Shown here: positions 1 through 12,254 of the stretch, one piece after another | Position numbering within the stretch: the first letter of the stretch is position 1 | Layout of the letters: every line of letters starts with the position of its first letter | Assembly (NCBI RefSeq): GCF_027744825.2 | Contig: NC_071349.1 | Location: 1,860,001 to 1,924,000 of the forward strand | Reading direction: 5' to 3' | DNA length: 64,000 nt | Source: Synchiropus splendidus | Taxonomy: Eukaryota > Chordata > Actinopteri > Syngnathiformes > Callionymidae | Made by a program: the position numbers and the translations under genes | Notes under the pieces: generated by a model | Seen by the model: the letters and a program-made list of their open reading frames with translations, nothing else | What the model was told of the DNA's origin: nothing | Database searches by the model: none

Positions 1-1316
1 GAAGCTTCAGAACATGAAATTTTCACCTCCCACTATAGCAGAAATGGTCTTTCTTGTAGTTTCACGTGAAATCTAAGCTGTCTGAAGTGTTTTTCCAAAG
101 TTATCAACATTTTTATGTTTGGCGTTCCGGAACCGACTTTATCTCAGGCTGAAAACCTTTTTTTCCGCATTGTGCCATAACTTTGCAAGGCAGCTTCAGA
201 ACATGAAATTTTAAACTTCCACTATAGCAGAAAGGGTCTTTCTAGTAGTTGCTCATCAAATCGAAGCTGTCTGAAGTGTTTTTCCAAAGTTATCCACATT
301 TTCATGTTTGGCTTTCCGGAATCGACCTTATCTCCGGCTGAAAACGCGTTTTACGCATTGTGCCATAACTTTGCATAAAGCTTCAGAACATGAAATTTTC
401 ACCTCCCACTATAGCAGAAATGGTCTTTCTAGTAGTTGCACGTCAAATCTAAGCTGTCTGAAGTGTTTTTCCAAAGTTTTCAACATTTTTATGTTTGGCG
501 TTCCGGAATCGACCATATCTCAGGCTGAAAACGCGTGTTCTGCACTGTGCCTTAACTTTGCAGGGAAGCTTCAGAACATGAAATTTTAACATCCCACTAT
601 AGCAGAAAGGGTCTTTCTAGTAGTTGCACATCACATCTAAGCTGTCTGAAGTGTTTTTCGAAAGTTATCAACACTTTTATGTTTGGCGTTCCGAAACCCA
701 CCTTATCTCAGGCTGTAAACGCGTTTTACGCATTGTGCCATAACTTTGCATAAAGCTTCAGAACATGAAATTTTCACCTCCCACTATAGCAGAAAGGGTC
801 TTTCTAGTAGTTGCACATCAAATCTAAGCTGTCTGAAGTGTTTTTCCAAAATTATCAACATTTTTATGTTTGGCGTTCCGGAATCGACCTTATCTCACGC
901 TGAAAACGCGTTTTCGGAATTATGCCATAACTTTGCAGGGTAGCTTCGGAACATGAAATTTTCACATCGCACTATAGCAGAAAGGGTCGTTCTAGTAGTT
1001 GCACCATCAAAGCTAAGCTGTCTGATGTGTTTTTCGAAAGTTATCAACATTTTTATGTTTGGCGTTCCAGAATCAACATTATCTCAGGCTGAAAACGCGT
1101 TGTCTGCATTGTGCCATAACTTTGCATGGAAGCTTTCGAACATGAAATTTTAACCTCCCACTATAGCAGAAACGGTCTTTCTAGTAGTTGCACAACAAAT
1201 CTAAGCTGTCTGATGTGTTTTTCCAAAGTTATCAACATTTTTATGTTTGGCGTTCCGGAATCGACCTTATCTTAGGCTGAAAACGCGTTTTACGTATTGT
1301 GCAATAACTTTCCAGG
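1..1316 (+). repeat. Length-variable monomers at the left end of the window
   Basis: Seven monomers start at 1, 190, 377, 565, 752, 940 and 1,129. Four are not 188 bp: 1-189 (189 bp, extra T in the ACCTTTTTTT segment), 190-376 and 565-751 (187 bp, junction reads TTGCATAAAGC instead of TTGCAGGGAAGC) and 940-1128 (189 bp, GCACCATC instead of GCACATC). This indel density contrasts sharply with the next 73 units. The short open frames here are satellite-derived and not considered genes. Confidence 0.85.
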
Positions 1317-2335
1317 GAAGCTTCAGAACATGAAATGTTCACCTCCCACTATAGCAGAAAGGGTCTTTCTAGTAGTTGCACATCAAATCTAAGCTGTCTG
1401 GAATGTTTTTCCAAAGTTATCAACATTTTTATGTTTGGCGTTCCGGAACCCACCTTATCTCAGGCTGAAATCGCGTTTTCTACATTGTGCCATAACTTTG
1501 CAGGGAATCTTCTGAACATGAAATTTTCACCTCCCACTACAGCAGAAAGGGTCTTTCTAGTAGATGCACATCAAATCTAAGCAGTCTGAAGTGTTTTTCC
1601 AAAGTTATCAACATTTTTATGTTTGGCGTTCCGGAATCAACCTTATCTCAGGCTGAAAACAGGTTTTCTGCATTGTGCCATAACTTTGCAGGGAAGCTTC
1701 AGAACATCAAATTTTCACGACCCTCTATAGCAGAAAGGGTCTTTCTAGTAGTTGCACATCAAATCTAAGCTGTCTGAAGCGTTTTTCGATAGTTATCAAC
1801 ATTTTTATGTTTGGCGTTCCGGAATCGACCTTATCTCAGGATGAAAAATCGTTTTCTGCATTGTCCCATAACTTTGCAGGGAAGCATCAGAACATGAAAT
1901 GTTCACCTCCCACTATAGCAGAAAGGGTATTTCTAGTAGTTGCACATCAAATCTAAGCTGTTTGAAGTGTTTTTCGAAAATTATCAACATTTTTATGTTT
2001 GGCATTCCAGAATCGATCTTATCTCAGACTGAAAACGAGTTGTCTGCATTGTGACATAACTTTGCATGGAAGCTTCCGAACATGAAATTTTAACCTCCCA
2101 CTATAGCAGAAAGGGTCTTTCGAGTAGTTGCACATCAAATCTAAGCTGTCTGAAGTGTTTTTCCAAAGTTATCAACATTTTTATGTTTGGCGTTCCGAAA
2201 CCCACCTCATCTCAAGCTGAAAACGCGTTTTCTGCATTGTGCCATAACTTTGCAGGGAAGCTTCAGAACATGAAATGTTCACCTCCCACTATAGCAGAAA
2301 GGGTCTTTCTCGAAGTTGCACATCAAATCTAAGCT
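1317..2335 (+). repeat. Long-range repeat block R1, left copy (partner 9,025-10,043)
   Basis: The succession of diagnostic monomers here matches 9,025-10,043 at an offset of 7,708 bp (41 monomers). Shared markers include CTGTCTGGAATG, CTGAAATCGCGTTTTCTACA, the unusual CACGACCCTCTATAGCAG monomer at 1,693, GGATGAAAAATCG and CCCACCTCATCTCAAGC. The copies differ by scattered substitutions, for example GAAGCATCAG here versus GAAGCAACAG in the partner. Confidence 0.8.
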
Positions 2336-2344
2336 GTCTGATGT

Positions 2345-4976
2345 GTTTTTCGAAAGTTATCAACATTTTTATGTTTGGCGTTCCGGAATTGACCTTATCT
2401 TAGGCTGAAAACGAGTGTTACACATTGTGCAATAACTTTGCAGGGAAGCTTCAGAACATGAAATGTTCACATCCCACCATAGCAGAAAGGGTCTTTCTAG
2501 TAGTTGCACATCAAATCTAAGCTGTCTGAAGTGTTTTTCGAAAGTTATCAACATTTTAATGTTTGGCGTTCCGGAATCGACCTTATCTCAAGCTGAAAAG
2601 GCGTTTTACGCATTGTGCCATAACTTTGCAGGGAAGCTTCCGAACATGAAATGTTCACCTCCCACTATAGCAGAAAGGGTCTTTCTAGTAGTTGCACATC
2701 AAATGTAAGCTGTCTGAAGTGTTTCTCCAAAGTAATGAACATTTTTATGTTTGGCGTTCGGGAATCAACCTTATCTCAGTCTGAAAAGGCGTTTTCCGCA
2801 TTGTGCCATAACTTTGAAGGGAAGCTTCAGAACATGAAATTTTCACCTCCCACTATAGCAGAAAGGGTGTTTCTAGTAGTTGCACATTAAATCTGAGCTG
2901 TCTGAAGTGTTGTTCGAAAGATATCAACATTTTTACGTTTGGCGTTTCGGAAACCACCTTATCTCAGGCTGAAATCGCGTTTTCTGCATTGTGCAATAAC
3001 TTCTCAGGGAAGCTTCAGAACAAGAAATGTTCACCTCCCACTATAGCAGAAAGGGTCTTTCTAGTAGTTGCACATCAAATCTATGCTGTCTGAAGTGTTT
3101 TTCGTAAGTTATCAACATTTTTATGTTTGGCGTTCCGGAATCGACATTATCTCAGGCTGAAAACGCGTTGTCTGCATTGTGCCATAACTTTGCATGGAAG
3201 CTTCCGAACATGAAATTTTAACGTCCCACGTTAGCAGAAAGGGTCTTTCCAGTAGTTGCACATCAAATCTAAGCTGTCTGAAGTGTTTTTCGAAAGTTAT
3301 CAACATTTTTATGTTAGGCGTTCCGGAATCGACCTTATGTCAGGCTGAAAACGCGTTTTCTGCATTGTGCCATAACTTTGCATGGAAGCTTCCGTACATG
3401 AAATTTTCACCTCCCACTATAGCAGAAAGGGTCTTTCGAGTAGTTGCACATCAAATCTAAGCTGTCTGAAGTGTTTTTCCAAAGTTATCAACATTTTTAT
3501 GTTTGGCGTTCCGGAATCGACCTTATCTCAGGCTGAAAACGCGTTGTCTGCATTGTGCCATAACTTTGCAGGGAAGCTTCAGAACATGAAATGTTCACCT
3601 CCCACTATAGCAGAAAGGGTCTTTCTAGTAGTTGCAGATCAAATCTAAGCTGTCTGATGTGTTTTTCCAAAGTTATCAACATTTTTATGTTTGGCGTTCC
3701 GGAATTGACCTTATCTTAGGCTGAAAACGAGTGTTACACATTGTGCAATAACTTTGCAGGGAAGCTTCAGAACATGAAATGTTCACATCCCACCATAGCA
3801 GAAAGGGTCTTTCTAGTAGTTGCACATCAAATCTAAGCTGTCTGAAGTGTTTTTCCAAAGTTGTTAACATTTTTATGTTTGGCGTTCCGTAATCGACCTT
3901 ATCTCAAGCTGAAAAGGCGTTTTACGCATTGTGTCATAACGTTGCAGGGAAGCTTCCGAACATGAAATGTTCACCTCCCACTATAGCAGAAAGGGTCTTT
4001 CTAGTAGTTGCACATCAAATGTAAGCTGTCTGAAGTGTTTCTCCAAAGTAATGAACATTTTTATGTTTGGCGTTCTGGAATCAACCTTATCTCAGTCTGA
4101 AAAGGCGTTTTCCGCATTGTGCCATAACTTTGAAGGGAAGCTTCAGAACATGAAATTTTCACCTCCCACTATAGCAGAAAGGGTGTTTCTAGTAGTTGCA
4201 CATTAAATCTGAGCTGTCTGAAGTGTTGTTCGAAAGATATCAACATTTTTACGTTTGGCGTTTCGGAAACCACCTTATCTCAGCCTGAAATCGCGTTTTC
4301 TGCATTGTGCCATAACTTCTCAGGGAAGCTTCAGAACAAGAAATGTTCACCTCCCACTATAGCAGAAAGGGTCTTTCTAGTAGTTGCACATCAAATCTAA
4401 GCTGTCTGAAGTGTTTTTCGTAAGTTATCAACATTTTTATGTTTGGCGTTCCGGAATCGACATTATCTCAGGCTGAAAACGCGTTGTCTGCATTGTGCCA
4501 TAACTTTGCATGGAAGCTTCCGAACATGAAATTTTGACCTCCCACGTTAGCAGAAAGGGTCTTTCCAGTAGTTGCACATCAAATCTAAGCTGTCTGAAGT
4601 GTTTTTCGAAAGTTATCAACATTTTTATGTTAGGCGTTCCGGAATCGACCTTATGTCAGGCTGAAAACGCGTTTTACGCATTGTCCAATAACTTTGCAGG
4701 GAAGCTTCAGAACATGAAATGTTCACCTCCCACTATAGCAGAAAGGGTCTTTCTAGTAGTTGCACATCAAATCTAAGCTGTCTGAAGTGTTTTTCGAAAG
4801 TTATCAACATTTTAATGTTTGGCGTTCCAGAATCGACCTTATCTCAGGCTGAAAACGCGTTGTCTGCATTGTGCCATAATTTTGCAGGGAAGCTTCAGAA
4901 CATGAAATGTTCACCTCCCACTATAGCAGAAAGGGTCTTTCTAGTAGTTGCAGATCAAATCTAAGCTGTCTGATGT
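2345..4976 (+). repeat. Tandem 7-mer HOR, 1,316-bp unit, two copies
   Basis: Copy 1 is about 2,345-3,660 and copy 2 about 3,661-4,976. Diagnostic variants recur exactly 1,316 bp (7 x 188) apart: CGAGTGTTACACATTG; CTCCAAAGTAATGAAC with CAGTCTGAAAAGGCG; GTGTTGTTCGAAAGATATC with CGTTTCGGAAACC; and CCCACGTTAGCAG with GTTAGGCGTTCC. A third partial copy appears to start at about 4,977 (GGAATTGACCTTATCTTAGG) and fades by about 5,080. Differences between the copies are a few substitutions, so the duplication is fairly recent. Confidence 0.85.
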
Positions 4977-6353
4977 GTTTTTCCAAAGTTATCAACATTT
5001 TTATGTTTGGCGTTCCGGAATTGACCTTATCTTAGGCTGAAAACGAGTTTTACACATTGTGCAATAACTTTGCAGGGAAGCTTTCGAACATGAAATTTTG
5101 ACGTCCCACTATAGCAGAAAGGGTCTTTCTAGTAGTTGCACATCAAATCTAAGCTGTCTGATGTGTTTTTCCGTAGTTATAAACATTTTTATGTTTGGCG
5201 TTCCGGAATCTATCTTAACTCAGGCTGAAAATGCTTTTTACGCTTTGTGCCATAACTTTGCAGGGAAGCTTCAGAACATGAAAATTTCACCTCCCACTAT
5301 AGCAGAAAGGGTCTTTCTAGTAGTTGCACATCAAATCTAAGCTGTCTGAAGTGTTTTTCGAAAGTTACAAACATTTTTATGTTTGGCGTTCCGGAATCAA
5401 CCTTATCTCAGGCTGAAAACGCATTTTCTTCATTGTGCCATAACTTTGCAAGGAAGCTTCAGAACATGAAATTTTCACCTCCCACTATAGCAGAAAGGGT
5501 CTTTCTAGTAGTTGCACATCAAATCTAAGCTGTCTGAAGTGTTGTTCCAAAGTGATCAACATTTTCACGTTTGGCGTTTCGGAACCCACGTTATCTCAGG
5601 CTGAAAACGCGTTGTCTGCATTGTTCCATAACTTCTCAGGGAAGCTTCAGAACATGAAATGTTCACCTCCCACTATAGCAGAAAGGGTCTTTCTAGTAGT
5701 TGCACATCAAATCTAAGCTGGCTGAAGTGTTTTTCCGAAGTTATCAACATTTTTATGTTTGGTGTTCCGGAATCGACCTAATCTCAGCATGAAAATGCAT
5801 TTTCTGCATTGTCCCATAACTTTCCAGAGAAACTTCAGAACATGAAATTTTGACCTCCCACTATAGCAGAAAGGGTCTTTCTAGTAGTTGCACATCAAAT
5901 CTAAGCTGTCTGAAGTGTTTTTCGAAAGTTATCAACATTTTTATGTTTGGCTTTCCGGAATCGACCTTATCTCAGGCTGAAAACGCGTTTTACACATTGT
6001 GCCATAACTTTGCAGGGAACCTTTAGAACATGAAATTTTCACCTCCCATTATAGCAGAAAGGGTCTTTCTAGTAGTTGCACATCAAATCTAAGCTGGCTG
6101 AAGTGTTTTTCCAAAGTTATCAACATTTTTATGTTTGGTGTTCCGGAATCGACCTAATCTCAGCATGAAAATGCGTTTTCTGCATTGTCCCATAACTTTC
6201 CAGGGAAACTTCAGAACATGAAATTTTGACCTCCCACTATAGCAGAAAGGGTCTTTCTAGTAGTTGCACATCAAATCTAAGCTGTCTGAAGGGTTTTTCG
6301 AAAGTTATCAACATTTTTATGTTTGGCGTTCCAGAATCGACCTTATCTCAGGC
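4735..6353 (+). repeat. Long-range repeat block R2, left copy (partner 12,255-13,873)
   Basis: Colinear with 12,255-13,873 at an offset of exactly 7,520 bp (40 monomers). Shared rare variants include CATTTTAATG, GTTGCAGATC, CCGTAGTTATAAACATT, GAAAATGCTTTTTACGC, GTGATCAACATTTTCACG and CTAATCTCAGCATG. Identity is broken by one discordant patch at roughly 5,365-5,525. The match ends where this copy reads CTGAACAGGCG and the partner CTGAAAACGCG. Confidence 0.82.
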
Positions 6354-7589
6354 TGAACAGGCGTTTTCTGGATTGTGCGATAACTTTGCAGGGAAGCTTC
6401 AGGACATGAAATTTTCACCTCCCACTATAGCAGAAAGGGTCTTTCTAGTAGTTGCACATTAAATCTAAGCTGTCTGAAGTGTTTTTCCAAAGTTATCAAC
6501 ATTTTTTTGTTTGGCGTTCTGGAATCGACCTTATCTCAGGCTGAAAACGCGTTTTACGGATTGTGCCATAACTTTGCAGGTATGCTTCAGAACATGAAAT
6601 TTTCACCTCCCACTATAGCAGAAAGGGTCTTTCTAGTAGTTGCACATAAAATCTAAGCTGTCTGAAGTGTTTTTCCAAAGTTATCAACATTTTTATGTTT
6701 GGCGTTCCGGAATCGACCTTATCTCAGGCTGAAAACGCGTTTTACGCATTGTGCCATAGCTTTGCAGGGAAGGTTCAGGACATGAAATTTTCACCTCCCA
6801 CTATAGCAGAAAGGGTCTTTCTAGTAGTTTCCCATTAAATCTAAGCTGTCTGAAGTGCTTTTCGAAAGTTATCAACATTTTTATGTTTGGCGTTTCGGAA
6901 TCAACCTTATCTCAAGCTGAAAACGCGATTTCTGCATTGTGCCATAACTTTGCAGGAAAGCTTCAGAACATGAAATTTTCACCTCCCACTATAGCAGAAA
7001 GGGTCTTTCTAGTAGTTGCACTTGACATCTAAGCTGTCTGAAGTGTTTTTCGAAAGTTATCAACATTTTAATGTTTGACGTTGCAGAATCGACATTATCT
7101 CAGGGTGAAAACGCGATGTCCGCATTGTGCCATAACTTTGCATGGAAGCTTCCGAACATGAAATTTTAACGTCCCACTATAGCAGAAAGGGTCTTTCCAG
7201 TAGTTAGACAACAAATCTAAGCTGTCTGAAGTGTTTTTCGAAAGTTTTCAACATTTTTATGTTTAGTGTTCCTGAATCGACCTTATCTGAGGCTGAAAAC
7301 GCGTTTTCTGCATTGTGCCATAACTTAGCAGGGAATATTCAGAACATGAAATTTTCACCTCCCACTACAGCAGAAAGGGTCTTTCTAGTAGTTGCACATC
7401 AAATCTAAGCTGTCTGAAGTGTTTTTCCAAAGTTATCAACATTTTTATGTTTGGCGTTCCGGAATCGACCTTATCTCAGGCTGAAAACGCGTTTTACGCA
7501 TTGTGCCATAGCTTTGCAGGGAAGGTTCAGAACATGACATTTTCACCTCCCACAATAGCCGAAACGGTCTTTCTAGTAGTTCCACATCA

Positions 7590-8210
7590 AATCTAAGCTG
7601 TCTGAAGTGTTTTTCCAAAGTTATCAACATTTTTATGTTTGGCGTTCCAGAACCCACCTTATCTCAGGCTGAACAGGCGTTTTCTGCATTGTGCGATAAC
7701 TTTGCAGGGAAGCTTCAGGACATGAAATTTTCACCTCCCACTATAGCAGAAAGGGTCTTTCTAGTATTTTCCCATTAAATCTAAGCTGTCTGAAGTGTTT
7801 TTCCAAAGTTATCAACATTTTTTTTTTTGGCGTTCCGGAATCGACCTTATCTCAGGCTGAAAACGCGTTTTACGGATTGTGCCATAACTTTGCAGGGAAG
7901 CTTCAGAACATGAAATTTTCACGTCCCACTATAGCAGAAAGGGTCTTTCTAGTAGTTGCACATCAAATCTAAGCTGTCTGAAGTGTTTTTCCAAAGTTAT
8001 CAACATTTTTATGTTTGGCGTTCCAGAACCCACCTTATCTCAGGCTGAACAGGCGTTTTCTGCATTGTGCGATAACTTTGCAGGGAAGCTTCAGGACATG
8101 AAATTTTCACCTCCCACTATAGCAGAAAGGGTCTTTCTAGTATTTTCCCATTAAATCTAAGCTGTCTGAAGTGTTTTTCCAAAGTTATCAACATTTTTTT
8201 TTTTGGCGTT
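7590..8210 (+). repeat. Tandem dimer, 376-bp unit, about 1.7 copies
   Basis: The pair GGCGTTCCAGAACCCACC + CTGAACAGGCG, then CAGGACATG, then CTAGTATTTTCCCATTAAATC, then a long T run (CATTTTTTTTTTTGG) occurs at 7,645-7,830 and again 376 bp later. The second copy ends at about 8,213, where CCGGAATCGACC is replaced by CCGGAACCCACC. The long T run is a marker also seen near 10,261 and 11,201. Confidence 0.8.
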
Positions 8211-9024
8211 CCGGAACCCACCTTATCTCAGGCTGAAATCGCGTTTTCTACATTGTGCCATAACTTTGCAGGGAATCTTCTGAACATGAAATTTTCACCT
8301 CCCACTACAGCAGAAAGGGTCTTTCTAGTAGATGCACATCAAATCTAAGCTGTCTGAAGTGTTTTTCGAAAGTTATCAACATTTTTATGTTTGGCGTTCC
8401 GGAACCCACCTTATCTCAGGCTGAAAACAGGTTTTCTGCATTGTGCCATAACTTTGCAGGGAAGCTTCAGAACATCAAATTTTCACGACCCTCTATAGCA
8501 GAAAGGGTCTTTCTAGTAGTTGCACATCAAATCTAAGCTGTCTGAAGCGTTTTTCGAAAGTTATCAACATTTTTATGTTTGGCGTTCCGGAATCGACCTT
8601 ATCTCAGGCTGAAAACGCCATTTCTGCATTGTGCCATAACTTTGCAGGAAAGCTTCAGAACATGAAATTTTCACCTCCCACTATAGCAGAAACGGTCTTT
8701 CTAGTAGTTGCACAACAAATCTAAGCTGTCTGATGTGTTTTTCCAAAGTTATCAACATTTTTATGTTTGGCGTTCCTGAATCGACCTTATCTCAGGCTGA
8801 AAACGCGTTTTCTGCATTGTGCCATAACTTTGCAGGGAATCTTCAGAACATGAAATTTTCACCTCCCACTTAATCAGAAAGGGTATTTCTAGTAGTTGCA
8901 CATCAAATCTAAGCTGTATGTAGAGTTTTTCCTGAGTTATCAACATTTTTATGTTTGGCGTTCCGGAATCGACCTTCTCTCAGGCTGAAAACGCGTTTTC
9001 TGCATTGTGCCATAACTTTGCAGG

Positions 9025-10043
9025 GAAGCTTCAGAACATGAAATGTTCACCTCCCACTATAGCAGAAAGGGTCTTTCTAGTAGTTGCACATCAAATCTAA
9101 GCTGTCTGGAATGTTTTTCCAAAGTTATCAACATTTTTATGTTTGGCGTTCCGGAACCCACCTTATCTCAGGCTGAAATCGCGTTTTCTACATTGTGCCA
9201 TAACTTTGCAGGGAATCTTCTGAACATGAAATTTTCACTTCCCACTACAGCAGAAAGGGTCTTTCTAGTAGATGCACATCAAATCTAAGCTGTCTGAAGT
9301 GGTTTTCGAAAGTTATCAACATTTTTATGTTTGGCGTTCCGGAACCCACCTTATCTCAGGCTGAAAACAGGTTTTCTGCATTGTGCCATAACTTTGCAGG
9401 GAAGCTTCAGAACATCAAATTTTCACGACCCTCTATAGCAGAAAGGGTCTTTCTAGTAGTTGCACATCAAATCTAAGCTGTCTGAAGCGTTTTTCGAAAG
9501 TTATCAACATTTTTATGTTTGGCGTTCCGGAATCGACCTTATCTCAGGATGAAAAATCGTTTTCTGCATTGTCCCATAACTTTGCAGGGAAGCAACAGAA
9601 AATGAAATGTTCACCTCCCACTATAGCAGAAAGGGTATTTCTAGTAGTTGCACATCAAATCTAAGCTGTTTGAAGTGTTTTTCGAAAATTATCAACATTT
9701 TTATGTTTGGCATTCCAGAATCGATCTTATCTCAGACTGAAAACGAGTTGTCTGCATTGTGCCATAACTTTGCATGGAAGCTTCCGAACATGAAATTTTA
9801 ACCTCCCACTATAGCAGAAAGGGTCTTTCGAGTAGTTGCACATCAAATCTAAGCTGTCTGAAGTGTTTTTCCAAAGTTATCAACATTTTTATGTTTGGCG
9901 TTCCGAAACCCACCTCATCTCAAGCTGAAAACGCGTTTTCTGCATTGTGCCATAACTTTGCAGGGAAGCTTCAGAACATGAAATGTTCACCTCCCACTAT
10001 AGCAGAAAGGGTCTTTCTCGTAGTTGCACTTCAAATCTAAGCT
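9025..10043 (+). repeat. Long-range repeat block R1, right copy (partner 1,317-2,335)
   Basis: Matches the left copy 41 monomers upstream. Its second half lies inside the first unit of the 940-bp tandem 5-mer. The CACGACCCTCTATAGCAG monomer also occurs at 8,461 and 11,469, so this block has been copied more than once within domain A. Confidence 0.78.
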
Positions 10044-11455
10044 GTCTGAAGTGTTTTTCGAAAGTTATCAACATTTTTATGTTTGGCGTTCCAGAATCGA
10101 CCTTCTCTCAGGCTGAAAACGCGTTGTCTGCATTGTGCCATAACTTTGCATGGAAGCTTCTGTACATGAAATTTTCACCTCCCACTATAGCAGAAAGGGT
10201 CTTTCTAGTAGTTTCACATCAAATCTAAGCTGTCTGAAGTGTTTTTCCAAATTTATCAACATTTTTTTTTTTGGCGTTCCGGAATCGACCTTATCTCAGG
10301 CTGAAAACGCGTTTTAAGGATTGTGCCATAACTTTGCAGGGAAGCTTCAGAACATGAAATTTTCACCTCCCACTATAGCAGAAAGGGTCTTTCTAGTAGT
10401 TGCACATCAAATCTAAGCTGTCTGAAGTGTTTTTCGTAAGTTATCAACATTTTTATGTTTGGCGTTCCGGAATCGACATTATCTCAGGCTGAAAACAGGT
10501 TTTCTGCATTGTGCCATAACTTTGCAGGGAAGCAACAGAAAATGAAATGTTCACCTCCCACTATAGCAGAAAGGGTATTTCTAGTAGTTGCACATCAAAT
10601 CTAAGCTGTTTGAAGTGTTTTTCGAAAATTATCAACATTTTTATGTTTGGCATTCCAGAATCGATCTTATCTCAGACTGAAAACGAGTTGTCTGCATTGT
10701 GCCATAACTTTGCATGGAAGCTTCCGAACATGAAATTTTAACCTCCCACTATAGCAGAAAGGGTCTTTCGAGTAGTTGCACATCAAATCTAAGCTGTCTG
10801 AAGTGTTTTTCCAAAGTTATCAACATTTTTATGTTTGGCGTTCCGAAACCCACCTCATCTCAAGCTGAAAACGCGTTTTCTGCATTGTGCCATAACTTTG
10901 CAGGGAAGCTTCAGAACATGAAATGTTCACCTCCCACTATAGCAGAAAGGGTCTTTCTCGTAGTTGCACTTCAAATCTAAGCTGTCTGAAGTGTTTTTCG
11001 AAAGTTATCAACATTTTTATGTTTGGCGTTCCAGAATCGACCTTCTCTCAGGCTGAAAACGCGTTGTCTGCATTGTGCCATAACTTTGCATGGAAGCTTC
11101 TGTACATGAAATTTTCACCTCCCACTATAGCAGAAAGGGTCTTTCTAGTAGTTTCACATCAAATCTAAGCTGTCTGAAGTGTTTTTCCAAATTTATCAAC
11201 ATTTTTTTTTTTGGCGTTCCGGAATCGACCTTATCTCAGGCTGAAAACGCGTTTTAAGGATTGTGCCATAACTTTGCAGGGAAGCTTCAGAACATGAAAT
11301 TTTCACCTCCCACTATAGCAGAAAGGGTCTTTCTAGTAGTTGCACATCAAATCTAAGCTGTCTGAAGTGTTTTTCGTAAGTTATCAACATTTTTATGTTT
11401 GGCGTTCCGGAATCGACATTATCTCAGGCTGAAAACAGGTTTTCTGCATTGTGCC
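9575..11455 (+). repeat. Tandem 5-mer HOR, 940-bp unit, two copies that look identical
   Basis: Unit 1 is about 9,575-10,514 and unit 2 about 10,515-11,454, an offset of 940 bp (5 x 188). Rare variants repeat at exactly this spacing: GAAGCAACAGAAAATG, GGCATTCCAGAATCGATC, TTCTGTACATG, CATTTTTTTTTTTTGG, GCGTTTTAAGGATTG and CTGAAAACAGG. I saw no mismatch at the sites compared. A diverged earlier half-unit with the same spacing is visible from about 8,200. Very recent amplification, or an assembly duplication, would both explain the identity. Confidence 0.85.
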
Positions 11456-12254
11456 ATAACTTTGCAGGGAAGCTTCAGAACATCAAATTTTCACGACCCT
11501 CTATAGCAGAAAGGGTCTTTCTAGTAGTTGCACATCAAATCTAAGCTGTCTGAAGCGTTTTTCGAAAGTTATCAACATTTTTATGTTTGGCGTTCCGGAA
11601 TCGACCTTATCTCAGGCTGAAAACGTGATTTCTGCATTGTGCCATAACTTTGCAGGAAAGCTTCAGAACATGAAATTTTCACCTCCCACTTGATCAGAAA
11701 GGGTATTTCTAGTAGTTGCACATCAAATCTTAGCTGTCTGTAGAGTTTTTCCTGAGTTATCAACATTTTTATGTTTGGCGTTCCGGAATTGACCTTATCT
11801 TAGGCTGAAAACGAGTGTTACACATTGTGCAATAACTTTGCAGGGAAGCTTCAGAACATGAAATGTTCACATCCCACCATAGCAGAAAGGGTCTTTCTAG
11901 TAGTTGCACATCAAATCTAAGCTGTCTGAAGTGTTTTTCCAAAGTTGTTAACATTTTTATGTTTGGCGTTCCGGAATCGACCTTATCTCAAGCTGAAAAC
12001 GCGTTTTCTGCATTGTGCCATAACTTCTCAGGGAAGCTTCAGAACAAGAAATGTTCACCTCCCACTATAGCAGAAAGGGTCTTTCTAGTAGTTGCACATC
12101 AAATCTAAGCTGTCTGAAGTGTTTTTCGAAAGTTTTCAACATTTTTATGTTTGGTGTTCCTGAATCGACCTTATCTCAGGCTGAAAACGCGTTTTCTGCA
12201 TTGTGCCATAACTTTGCAGGGAATCTTCAGAACATGAAATGTTCACTTCCCACT

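Noticed and set aside
7817..11220. Long T runs (10-12 T) as transcription terminators or poly-A tails of inserted retroelements
   Set aside because: They are substitution variants of the normal CATTTTTATGTTTGG segment in the regular register. There are no target-site duplications and no extra sequence.
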